Of a stretch of DNA of 10,388 nucleotides, positions 1 through 6,041 are shown in pieces. The stretch spans positions 1 through 10,388 of the forward strand of contig MFWN01000076.1 in NCBI GenBank assembly GCA_001786395.1, read 5' to 3'. Numbering within the stretch: position 1 is the stretch's first letter; each line of letters begins with the position of its first letter. This DNA is from Candidatus Pacearchaeota archaeon RBG_13_36_9. GTDB lineage: Archaea > Nanobdellota > Nanobdellia > Pacearchaeales > GW2011-AR1. The notes beneath the pieces were generated by a model, which saw only the letters and a program-made list of their open reading frames with translations, searched no databases and was not told the origin of the DNA. Position numbers and translations under genes: made by a program.

Positions 1-116
1 AATTGAAAGAAAGAGAAGAAAATTTAGGGGCTCCACAAAAAAATATTTTTTGTATGCAGAATAGTTTTTATTTTATAGGAATCATAACACAGCCTCTACA
101 GAGTAAGGGGTCTTAA
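1..116 (+). pseudogene. Probable upstream segment of the PilT-like gene in a shifted frame
   Basis: Reading codons from base 3, the frame is open from the left edge to a TAA at 114-116 and ends in NIFCMQNSFYFIGIITQPLQ followed by SKGS. The spacing from the NIF residues to the point where the downstream frame reads LKELGDLGF matches, within one residue, the spacing in PilT proteins between the strand before the linker and the usual LEELGLP motif. Removing one G from the GGGG run at 107-110 would join this frame to the downstream ORF. I therefore read it as the preceding part of the same gene. Whether this is a true frameshift mutation, a sequencing error or recoding cannot be told from one sequence. 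The similarity of this short stretch is weak by itself. Confidence 0.45.
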
Positions 117-129
117 AGAACTCGGAGAT

Positions 130-861
130 TTGGGGTTTAAAGAGAGCATTTGGGAGAAGATAGTGGAGGAGGATAGGGGCTTAGTGCTTATAACCGGAGA
201 GACTAATTCAGGTAAATCCACAACTCTGGTTTCCCTTCTACAGCACATTTTAGACACTCAGCACAAAAAAGTAATGACTGTTGAAGACCCAATAGAGTAC
301 GCTTTAAGAGATGCAGTGGGACAGGCAGTACAAAGAGAAGTTGGAGTAACCACCACTTCTTTTTATGAGGCAGTTAAACGCTTCTTAAGGCAAAATCCAG
401 ATATAATCATGGTTGGGGAGACAAGGGACGAAGAGACTGCGAAGCAGGCAGTAAGAGCTGCTGAAACAGGGCATCTTGTTTTTACCACCCTCCATACAAA
501 TGATGCTTCTGGTTCTGTGGGAAGAACTTTGGATTTTCTTGGCAATACAGAAGAATCCAGACACAGATTATCTGATTGCTTAAAATATGTGGTTAGCCAG
601 AAGCTTATCCCCAGAGAAAAAAGAACAGGAGATAGAACTTTGGCTGTTGAAATTATGGTGGTTAATGGTGCGATTAGAAATAACATAAGGACAGGAAAAT
701 CGGAGAATATGAGGAATGTAATCCAGTCAGGGAGAAGTGAGGGAATGATGACAATGGAGCAGCATTTAGTCTATCTTGTAACAAAAGGTTTAGACCGCGA
801 TGTTGCAATTCAGTCAGCAAACAATAGAAGAGAAATGGAATCTCTGCTAAGGCAGAGGTAA
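130..861 (+). CDS. PilT/GspE-family pilus or secretion ATPase (N-terminally incomplete)
   Basis: This is a hexameric P-loop ATPase of the type IV pilus / type II secretion family, which would act on the cytoplasmic side of the membrane to drive pilus retraction or assembly. Counting from the TTG at 130, the Walker A motif is GETNSGKS (23-30), the Asp box is TVEDPIEY (50-57), Walker B is IIMVGETRD (92-100) and the His box is GHLVFTTLHTND (114-125). AIRNNIRT (181-188) matches the AIRNLIRE signature of PilT retraction ATPases. At 243 residues it lacks the N-terminal PAS-like domain of a full PilT (roughly 340-370). The TTG is only a computational start: the frame is open back to base 88, and the residues there (LKELGDLGF) already match the family linker. 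The true start probably lies left of the window, with a frameshift near 107-110. PilT is mainly bacterial, so transfer is plausible. Confidence 0.8.
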   Translation: MGFKESIWEKIVEEDRGLVLITGETNSGKSTTLVSLLQHILDTQHKKVMTVEDPIEYALRDAVGQAVQREVGVTTTSFYEAVKRFLRQNPDIIMVGETRDEETAKQAVRAAETGHLVFTTLHTNDASGSVGRTLDFLGNTEESRHRLSDCLKYVVSQKLIPREKRTGDRTLAVEIMVVNGAIRNNIRTGKSENMRNVIQSGRSEGMMTMEQHLVYLVTKGLDRDVAIQSANNRREMESLLRQR

Positions 862-880
862 TAGAAAGTCTTTTAAACTA

Positions 881-900
881 GTTTTCTTTATTCTTTTTAT
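881..900 (+). terminator. T-rich stretch after the PilT-like gene
   Basis: A pyrimidine-rich run with several T tracts starts about 20 bases after the TAA of the ATPase gene. Archaeal RNA polymerase commonly terminates at such non-template T runs, so this is a plausible terminator. No stem directly precedes it. Confidence 0.35.
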
Positions 901-903
901 GAA

Positions 904-942
904 ACTAACACACTATCAGTTTGTTCTAGTACTTGTGTTAGT
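904..942 (+). other. Inverted repeat / hairpin in the intergenic region
   Basis: ACTAACAC (904-911) and GTGTTAGT (935-942) form a perfect 8-base inverted repeat. Inside it, ACTA (912-915) can also pair with TAGT (927-930), leaving a four-base bulge (931-934) and an 11-base loop. It lies between the ATPase terminator region and the promoter of the next gene. It could be a transcript-end structure or a regulator site; nothing else identifies it. Confidence 0.4.
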
Positions 943-952
943 CGTGGCCCTC

Positions 953-969
953 TTATAGAGCCATTTAAA
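953..969 (+). promoter_or_regulatory. Candidate TATA element(s) for the 984-3720 operon
   Basis: Two AT boxes lie ahead of the ATG at 984: TTATAG (953-958), about 31 bases upstream, and ATTTAAA (963-969), about 21 bases upstream. The first is nearer the 27-29 base spacing seen for other genes in this window and would give an essentially leaderless transcript. The choice between them is uncertain. Confidence 0.4.
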
Positions 970-991
970 CTATTCTTTTGAAAATGGCTCT
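957..991 (+). promoter_or_regulatory. Perfect 10-base inverted repeat spanning promoter and start codon
   Basis: AGAGCCATTT (957-966) is the exact reverse complement of AAATGGCTCT (982-991), separated by 15 bases. The right arm contains the ATG (984-986) of the downstream gene and the left arm overlaps the candidate TATA region. It could be an operator. In a transcript starting further upstream, it could fold into a hairpin that hides the start codon. Confidence 0.45.
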
Positions 992-1289
992 GGAATTTAT
1001 TTGCTCTAGAAGGACTATTGAAAGAAAAAAGATAGTTTTGCCCAGAGTATCTTCTAATGGGGGAGTATTAAAATATAAAATTTATAGAACCGGTGAAAAT
1101 GAGAGAGAAATTGCATTTTTTTATGCAGATGGCAAAGAAAAGGATGTTTTTGCTCTTAACAATTGGACTGTTCCAAAAGGAGCAAGGAAAATGGCATTTA
1201 GGGTATATAAAGAACATGGACAGAATATTTTAAACGCTCCTGTCTTTTACGACTCAGAAGAGAAGATTTTAAAAATAGGAAACAGATAG
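984..1289 (+). CDS. Small protein of unknown function upstream of leuS
   Basis: I do not recognise this family. The ATG at 984 gives about 101 residues; a TTG at 978 would add two residues but is a weaker start. The product is soluble and basic at the N terminus (SRRTIERKKIVLPRVSS), followed by stretches likely to form beta strands (LKYKIYRTG, EIAFFYADG, KMAFRVYKE, APVFYDSEEKILKIG). No membrane segment, cysteine cluster or nucleotide-binding motif is visible. The stop codon lies seven bases before the LeuRS start, so the two genes very probably share a transcript. The gene begins inside a 10-base inverted repeat, which hints at control of its translation or transcription. A small beta-rich fold is a guess from residue pattern only. 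Confidence 0.65.
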   Translation: MALEFICSRRTIERKKIVLPRVSSNGGVLKYKIYRTGENEREIAFFYADGKEKDVFALNNWTVPKGARKMAFRVYKEHGQNILNAPVFYDSEEKILKIGNR

Positions 1290-1296
1290 GTATAAT

Positions 1297-3720
1297 ATGG
1301 AAGAAGAAAAAATGGACTTTAAGGCAATAGAAAAAAAATGGCAGAAGAAGTGGGAAGAAAAAAAAGCGTTTGCTGCAAAAGAGGGCAAGAAGAAAAAGTT
1401 TTATGTTTTAGAGATGTTTCCGTATCCCAGCTCTTCTGGATTGCACATGGGGCATGCGCTTAATTATACTATAGGGGATATTTACGCAAGATTCAAGAGA
1501 ATGTCTGGATTTAATGTTTTATATCCAATTGGATATGATGCATTTGGCCTGCCTGCTGAAAATGCAGCTATAAAAGCAGGCTCTCATCCCAAGCCTTTCA
1601 CTGAAACAGCAATGAAGAATTATATGCGCCAGATGAAAGAGCTGGGATTAAGCTACGATTGGGAGAGAATTGTTAAAACCTGCGAGCCAGACTATTACAA
1701 GTGGAACCAGTATTTTTTCCTGAAGTTCTATGAAAACGGGCTGATTTATAGAAAGAATTCTGCTGTCAACTGGTGCCCAGAATGCAAGACAGTTTTGGCA
1801 AACGAACAGGTTCAAGGCGGGAAATGTTGGAGGCACGAGGATACTGATGTTGAGATTAGGCATTTGGAGCAGTGGTTTATCAGGACCACTAAATACTCAG
1901 AAGAACTTTTAAACAAAATAAAAGAGCTGCACTGGCCTGAAAGAATAAAGATAATGCAGGAAAACTGGATTGGAAAAAGCCATGGCACTGAAATAGAGTT
2001 TGAAATTAATAATGAGAAATGGCCAATATTTACAACCCGCCCTGATACAATTTTCGGAGTAACTTTCATGGTTGTTTCTTGCCAGCATCCAAGATTAATG
2101 GAATTGATAACAAAAGAGCAAAAAGATAAAGTTGAAAAATTCCTGAAAAAACTTAAAAGTGTAAGCGAGAAGGAGCTTGAGGAGATGGAAAAAGAGGGAG
2201 TTTTTACTGGAAGCTATGCAATCAATCCCTTGACAGACGAAAAAGTGCCTGTCTGGGCTGGGAATTTTGTTGTTGCAGATTATGGATGCGGGATGGTTAT
2301 GGCTGTGCCTGCGCATGACCAAAGAGATTTTGAATTTGCGAAAAAATACAAACTTAAAATAAAAGAAGTAATTAAAGGCGGGAATATAAAAGATAGGGCT
2401 TATACTGACAAAGGGGCTCTTATTAATTCAGCTGGCTTTGATGGAATTGAAAACACGCAAGCTATAGAAAAAATAACCAAATATTTGGAAAGCAAGAAGC
2501 TAGGGAAGAAAACTGTTAATTATAAATTAAGAGACTGGCTTATTTCGAGGCAGAGGTACTGGGGAACTCCGATTCCTATAATCTACTGCGATAAATGCGG
2601 AATAGTCACAGTTCCGGAAAAAGAGCTTCCTATTAGGTTGCCTGAAGATGTAAAATTTGGAGAGGGGAATCCACTTTTGACTAATAAGAAGTTTGTGGAT
2701 GTTAAATGTCCTAAATGCAAGGGGAACGCGAAAAGAGAGACAGACACAATGGATACTTTTTTTGACTCTTCCTGGTATTTTTTGAGATACTGCGACAGCA
2801 GGAATAAAAAAGAGCCGTTTGGCAAGAAGAAAGCAGCTTATTGGATGCCTGTTGACCAGTATATTGGAGGGGCTGAGCATGCCTGCTTGCATCTTATATA
2901 TGCAAGATTCTTTACAAAAGCTTTGAGAGACTTAGGATTTTTAAAAATTGACGAGCCTTTCACCAATCTGTTTAATCAGGGAATGCTGCACGGGAATGAT
3001 GGAGAGAAAATGAGCAAAAGCAAAGGCAATGTTGTTCTGCCTGAGGAAGTAAGCGAGAAATATGGAATAGATACAGCGCGGCTTTTTTTAATGTCCCAGG
3101 CGTCTCCTGACAAAGATACTTTATGGAATGAAAAAGGAATAGAAGGCAGCTTAAGGTTAATTAATAGAATTTTTGCATTTTTTTCCAAGTTTAAGCCTGG
3201 AAAATCTTCTGATAAAATAGAAAGCAAAATTAACAAGGGAATGAAAGGGATAACTGTAGATATAGAAGAGTTCAGATATAACCTGGCGATAATTAAACTG
3301 AGAGAAATTTTTGATTCTTTTGAGGAGGTGAGCCAGAAAGACGCAGAATCGTTTTTGAAATTATTGCATCCTTTTTGTCCGCACATAACAGAGGAACTCT
3401 GGGAAAAAATTTGGGGAAAAGGTTTTATCTCACTTTCTAAATGGCCTGCTGCAGATGAAAAGAAAATAAACGAAAAGTTTGAAAAAGAAGAAGAGGCAGT
3501 TGAAAAGCTGAAACAGGACATTAATAATATAAAGAAAATTATGGAGAGCAAGGGAGAGAAAAAAGAGAAAGTTTATGTTTATGTTTTGCCTGATGAGCTT
3601 TCCTTATACAAGGGAATAAAAGGCATTTTTGTCTATGCGGTAAATGATAAAAGCAAATATGACCCACAAAACAAAGCAGGAAAGGCAAAGCCAGGAAAGC
3701 CTGCGATTTATCTTGAATAA
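1297..3720 (+). CDS. leuS: Leucyl-tRNA synthetase, bacterial-type body with archaeal-like C-terminus
   Basis: This class I aminoacyl-tRNA synthetase charges tRNA-Leu with leucine in the cytoplasm. Its 807 residues are close to bacterial LeuRS length. The HIGH motif is HMGH (50-53), within FPYPSSSGLHMGHALNY. A cysteine-containing zinc-binding segment (NWCPECKTVLANEQ) follows. The CP1 editing domain shows TTRPDTIFG (from 246) and VPAHDQRD (from 337), whose Asp341 is the conserved editing aspartate. KMSKS is at 571-575. The sequence around HMGH and the zinc segment are of bacterial type. The tail from about residue 735 lacks the bacterial QVNGK motif and instead reads EKLKQDINNIKKIM...KVYVYVLP...PGKPAIYLE, which resembles the end of archaeal LeuRS. 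The ATG at 1297 is seven bases after the previous stop; the ATG at 1312 is an alternative start, since no strong Shine-Dalgarno decides between them. Confidence 0.95.
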   Translation: MEEEKMDFKAIEKKWQKKWEEKKAFAAKEGKKKKFYVLEMFPYPSSSGLHMGHALNYTIGDIYARFKRMSGFNVLYPIGYDAFGLPAENAAIKAGSHPKPFTETAMKNYMRQMKELGLSYDWERIVKTCEPDYYKWNQYFFLKFYENGLIYRKNSAVNWCPECKTVLANEQVQGGKCWRHEDTDVEIRHLEQWFIRTTKYSEELLNKIKELHWPERIKIMQENWIGKSHGTEIEFEINNEKWPIFTTRPDTIFGVTFMVVSCQHPRLMELITKEQKDKVEKFLKKLKSVSEKELEEMEKEGVFTGSYAINPLTDEKVPVWAGNFVVADYGCGMVMAVPAHDQRDFEFAKKYKLKIKEVIKGGNIKDRAYTDKGALINSAGFDGIENTQAIEKITKYLESKKLGKKTVNYKLRDWLISRQRYWGTPIPIIYCDKCGIVTVPEKELPIRLPEDVKFGEGNPLLTNKKFVDVKCPKCKGNAKRETDTMDTFFDSSWYFLRYCDSRNKKEPFGKKKAAYWMPVDQYIGGAEHACLHLIYARFFTKALRDLGFLKIDEPFTNLFNQGMLHGNDGEKMSKSKGNVVLPEEVSEKYGIDTARLFLMSQASPDKDTLWNEKGIEGSLRLINRIFAFFSKFKPGKSSDKIESKINKGMKGITVDIEEFRYNLAIIKLREIFDSFEEVSQKDAESFLKLLHPFCPHITEELWEKIWGKGFISLSKWPAADEKKINEKFEKEEEAVEKLKQDINNIKKIMESKGEKKEKVYVYVLPDELSLYKGIKGIFVYAVNDKSKYDPQNKAGKAKPGKPAIYLE

Positions 3721-3732
3721 ATCTGATTATAA

Positions 3733-3764
3733 TTTTTGTCTGTAAGTTTTTTTCCAGACAAAAA
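3733..3764 (+). terminator. Hairpin with T-run after leuS
   Basis: TTTTTGTCTG (3733-3742) and CAGACAAAAA (3755-3764) form a perfect 10-base inverted repeat with a 12-base loop holding seven consecutive T residues (3747-3753). It starts 13 bases after the leuS stop, as expected for a terminator. It ends only two bases before the next TATA box, so a role in regulating the downstream promoter is also possible. Confidence 0.6.
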
Positions 3765-3766
3765 CC

Positions 3767-3774
3767 TTTAAATA
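3767..3774 (+). promoter_or_regulatory. TATA box for the wHTH-nucleotidyltransferase operon
   Basis: TTTAAATA is the same element seen before other genes here. Applying the window's typical spacing places the transcript start near 3796, giving a leader of about 26 bases before the ATG at 3822. Confidence 0.65.
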
Positions 3775-3777
3775 GTC

Positions 3778-3799
3778 CATTATCTTTTAAAAGATAATG
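3778..3799. promoter_or_regulatory. 22-base perfect palindrome, candidate operator
   Basis: The half-site CATTATCTTTT (3778-3788) is followed immediately by its exact reverse complement (3789-3799). It begins three bases after the TATA box and covers the predicted transcription start. Such a site would suit a dimeric HTH repressor blocking polymerase. The gene directly downstream encodes a winged-HTH protein, so autoregulation is the simplest reading. Confidence 0.6.
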
Positions 3800-3821
3800 C
3801 ATAGACTAGAGAGTTTTGAAA

Positions 3822-4472
3822 ATGGTAGTAAATGAAATAACAATGGCGATTGTGAAAAATGCTAGAGACGGAGAAAGCATACGTAGCTTGGCTCGTAGAA
3901 TCGGATTTGCTTATTCTGCAGTATACAAATGGGTTTTAGAATTAGAAGAATATGGAGTAGTAAGCCTGATAAAAAAAGGAAATAAAAACAAGATAAAAAT
4001 CAATAAAAATGTAGTTTATCAGAAGTTTTTGGATTTAGATGATGTGGTAGGGGTTATAAGAAACGACAAGGTTTTTTGGGGTTTGATTAAGAATTTAAAA
4101 TTAAAAGTAAGGTTTGTAATGGGTAGTGCAGCAACAATCTGGACTCAAGGGGGCTTTGTGACAGGAGATTTTTATGAAAGAATTTATTTTTTAGAGGTTA
4201 ATAAAAAAGATGTTAGTTCTTTAAGGAGAGTTTTGGATGAAAATGAAATTTCGTATACAGAAAGAGAAATATTAAATAAAAGACCCTTGGTTGTGATTAT
4301 TTCAAAAAAAGATTTTAAAATAGAAAAAAAGGATGGTTTGCCGGTCATGCCCTTAAATGAATTAGTTGAATGGTGCAAGAAATTGCAATTAGAGAATATC
4401 TTGGAACATTTGGATTTAATGTATGGATTAAAATTAAAAGCAAGGCATGCGGAGGTGTACACAAATGGATAA
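3822..4472 (+). CDS. Winged-HTH regulator, candidate AbiEi-like antitoxin
   Basis: The ATG at 3822 gives 216 residues; the TTG two codons earlier is less likely. The N terminus forms a helix-turn-helix (about 17-40, SIRSLARRIGFAYSAVYKWV) followed by a basic wing (KKGNKNKIKINKN, 51-63), the usual layout of a DNA-binding wHTH. The remaining roughly 150 residues contain VRFVMGSAATIWTQGGF and a conserved-looking end (GLPVMPLNELVEWCKKL) that I do not assign to a named domain. The gene overlaps the following nucleotidyltransferase gene by eight bases and is preceded by a palindrome at its own promoter. In AbiE toxin-antitoxin systems a wHTH antitoxin (AbiEi) precedes and represses a nucleotidyltransferase toxin (AbiEii), and order, overlap and operator all fit here. 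The HTH call is solid; the antitoxin role is inferred from context. Confidence 0.7.
   Translation: MVVNEITMAIVKNARDGESIRSLARRIGFAYSAVYKWVLELEEYGVVSLIKKGNKNKIKINKNVVYQKFLDLDDVVGVIRNDKVFWGLIKNLKLKVRFVMGSAATIWTQGGFVTGDFYERIYFLEVNKKDVSSLRRVLDENEISYTEREILNKRPLVVIISKKDFKIEKKDGLPVMPLNELVEWCKKLQLENILEHLDLMYGLKLKARHAEVYTNG
4451..4457 (+). promoter_or_regulatory. Strong Shine-Dalgarno that sets the nucleotidyltransferase start
   Basis: GGAGGTG lies seven bases before the ATG at 4465, inside the end of the wHTH gene. It supports 4465 rather than the in-frame ATG at 4447, which sits before the motif. It is the clearest Shine-Dalgarno in the window and suggests the second gene is translated efficiently and independently. 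Confidence 0.75.
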
Positions 4473-5163
4473 AAGGGCGTCAGCAAGAGATGGATTATTG
4501 GAGAGAGAGCGGGAAGTTATCAGAATTTTAAGCTTGCTTTTGGATGAAAACCCTGATTTTATAGTTGTTGGAGGATATGCTGTTTCAACATATAAAAAGA
4601 GATTCTCTATTGACTTGGATTTGGTTGTTAGTGAGGTTGATTTGAATAGATTTGAAAGCATATTAAAAAAACAAGGATATATAAATCACTACGAGAAAAA
4701 AGTAGAACTTTTGTATGGAGAGAATTTTAAGAGATTTATGAAGAAGCTTTTGAGCCTTCCAGTAGACGTAGATTTATTGATAAATGGCTTGGTTTCAAGA
4801 ACGACTAATGCATCTTGGGGATTTGATTATATAAAGAAAAATTCTATAAAAAATAAGCTAAATGACTTAGAATTTTTAATTCCAAAAAAAGAGTTGCTTA
4901 TTGCAATGAAGTTTCATAGTGGAAGATTATCAGATATAAGGGATATTGTTGCATTAATGCCCTGCAATGAAGAAGAATTGAAAAAGCATTTACTAATAGG
5001 CGACTTAAAGAATTTAAAAGAATCAATAAAAAAGCAGCTTGCTTTTCTAGAAAAGCCGCAATTTGATGACAGCTTTAAGGGCATATTTGGAGTTCATGTT
5101 TATAACAAAGACGATGTTGAAAAAGCCAAAGAAATAACCAGAAAAATTTTGAAAGAGATGTGA
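4465..5163 (+). CDS. Nucleotidyltransferase, candidate AbiEii-like toxin
   Basis: This 232-residue protein has the minimal nucleotidyltransferase fold: the GG motif in VVGGYAV (34-40), the catalytic S-x-D-x-D in SIDLDLVV (48-55, Asp50 and Asp52), and a probable third acidic strand in VDVDLL (100-105). Further on, IPKKELLIAMKFHSGR and DIRDIVALM resemble the helical region of AbiEii/DUF1814-type enzymes, which typically reads as a lysine-containing helix followed by an Rx-kDl-Dl pattern. The family transfers nucleotides to RNA or protein targets, and AbiEii toxins inhibit growth during phage infection. All catalytic acidic residues appear intact, so an active enzyme is likely. The start is fixed by the upstream GGAGGTG. 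Without homologue searches an antibiotic nucleotidyltransferase or other MNT-like role cannot be excluded. Confidence 0.8.
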   Translation: MDKRASARDGLLEREREVIRILSLLLDENPDFIVVGGYAVSTYKKRFSIDLDLVVSEVDLNRFESILKKQGYINHYEKKVELLYGENFKRFMKKLLSLPVDVDLLINGLVSRTTNASWGFDYIKKNSIKNKLNDLEFLIPKKELLIAMKFHSGRLSDIRDIVALMPCNEEELKKHLLIGDLKNLKESIKKQLAFLEKPQFDDSFKGIFGVHVYNKDDVEKAKEITRKILKEM

Positions 5164-5172
5164 TAACAAATG

Positions 5173-5180
5173 TTTAAATA
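5173..5180 (+). promoter_or_regulatory. TATA box for the metallo-hydrolase gene
   Basis: TTTAAATA begins ten bases after the nucleotidyltransferase stop. It predicts a start near 5202 and a leader of about 26 bases. A second AT box, TATAAAAA (5203-5210), could instead give a leaderless transcript, but the Shine-Dalgarno-like GAGGT favours the first. Confidence 0.55.
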
Positions 5181-5218
5181 ACTGGTTTCTTAATGTTATA
5201 CATATAAAAATTGAAAAA

Positions 5219-5223
5219 GAGGT
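5219..5223 (+). promoter_or_regulatory. Ribosome binding site of the metallo-hydrolase gene
   Basis: GAGGT lies four bases before the ATG at 5228 and supports that start within a short leader. Confidence 0.5.
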
Positions 5224-5227
5224 TAAA

Positions 5228-5992
5228 ATGAAAATAGCCGCATTAGCTTCTGGAAGTTCAGGGAATTGTTTTTATGTTCGTAATAAGGATAGCTCGGTGC
5301 TGGTGGATGCTGGAATAAGCTGCAAGAGAATTGTTGAAAGGCTTTCTTTGCTTGGGGAAAATGCGAACAGCATTAAAGGAATATTTGTAACTCACGAACA
5401 TACCGACCATACTAAAGGAGTGGATGTATTGGCTAGGAAATTTCATATACCTGTTTTTGCGACAAAAGGCACAATAGATAATTCTTTTTTATGTTCAGAT
5501 GAAGATTTGATAAATGAAATAAAAAATGACGATATTATAAAGCTAGCCGGATTGGAAATAGAAGCTTTTTCCAAGCCCCATGATGCCTCAGACCCGGTTT
5601 CATTTGCAATAAGAAACGGCAAGATGATTTCCATATTAACAGATGTAGGGCATGCTTCTAAAAATGTGATTAATGCAGTGAGAGATTCAGATTTTCTTGT
5701 CTTAGAATCTAACCATGATTTAAAGATGCTTCGGGAAGGCCCTTATCCTTATTTTGTTAAAAGGAGGATAGAAAGTGATATAGGGCACTTTTCTAACTTG
5801 CATTCTGGATTGTGTGTTTTAGAGCATGCAAACAGTAAACTGGATAATGTAATGCTGGCGCATTTAAGTGAGATTAACAACACTCCTTTACTGGCTTTAA
5901 ATACCTTTAACTCTTTAATGAAAGAAAGGCTGGACTTAAAGCCAGAAATTTCTCTTTCATTAAGAAGTTCAACTGAATTGTTTAATGTATAA
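5228..5992 (+). CDS. Metallo-beta-lactamase-fold hydrolase, YycJ-like
   Basis: This 254-residue cytoplasmic protein is a complete MBL-fold enzyme of the YycJ/WalJ type, a group of predicted DNA or RNA phosphodiesterases. The N terminus LASGSSGNCFYV is characteristic of that subgroup. The metal-binding motif THEHTDH places ligands at His56, His58, Asp60 and His61. Further likely ligands are His118 in KPHDASDP, Asp139 in LTDVGHAS, and His212 in LAHLSEINN; ESNHD (160-164) is also typical. All metal ligands are present, so the enzyme should be active, probably with two zinc or manganese ions. The gene has its own TATA box and Shine-Dalgarno and is followed by a short T-rich stretch (about 5994-6001), so it seems to be transcribed alone. 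The exact substrate is not known from sequence. Confidence 0.88.
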   Translation: MKIAALASGSSGNCFYVRNKDSSVLVDAGISCKRIVERLSLLGENANSIKGIFVTHEHTDHTKGVDVLARKFHIPVFATKGTIDNSFLCSDEDLINEIKNDDIIKLAGLEIEAFSKPHDASDPVSFAIRNGKMISILTDVGHASKNVINAVRDSDFLVLESNHDLKMLREGPYPYFVKRRIESDIGHFSNLHSGLCVLEHANSKLDNVMLAHLSEINNTPLLALNTFNSLMKERLDLKPEISLSLRSSTELFNV

Positions 5993-6012
5993 TATATTTT
6001 TCAATAGTAACT

Positions 6013-6020
6013 TTTAAATA
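6013..6020 (+). promoter_or_regulatory. TATA box for the membrane-protein operon
   Basis: TTTAAATA starts 29 bases before the ATG at 6042. The predicted transcript start coincides with the start codon, indicating a leaderless mRNA. Confidence 0.7.
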
Positions 6021-6041
6021 TATGCTTTGATATAAGCAGGT

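Noticed and set aside
862..983. Possible tRNA or other structured RNA gene between the ATPase and the small protein gene.
   Set aside because: The hairpins seen do not make a cloverleaf; there is no T-loop sequence or acceptor stem. They are reported only as inverted repeats.
2976..3551. A long minus-strand open frame opposite leuS.
   Set aside because: It lies wholly inside a clear leucyl-tRNA synthetase gene, is rich in serine, phenylalanine and leucine as expected for the complement of lysine/glutamate-rich coding sequence, and has no recognisable motif.
3778..3799. The palindrome as part of a CRISPR or other repeat array.
   Set aside because: No second copy of the palindrome or regular spacer arrangement was seen in the window, so a single operator is the better reading.
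6022..6037. TGCTT/AAGCA inverted repeat just after the TATA box of the membrane operon.
   Set aside because: The stem is only five bases, which is expected by chance in AT-rich DNA, and it is much weaker than the palindrome at 3778-3799.
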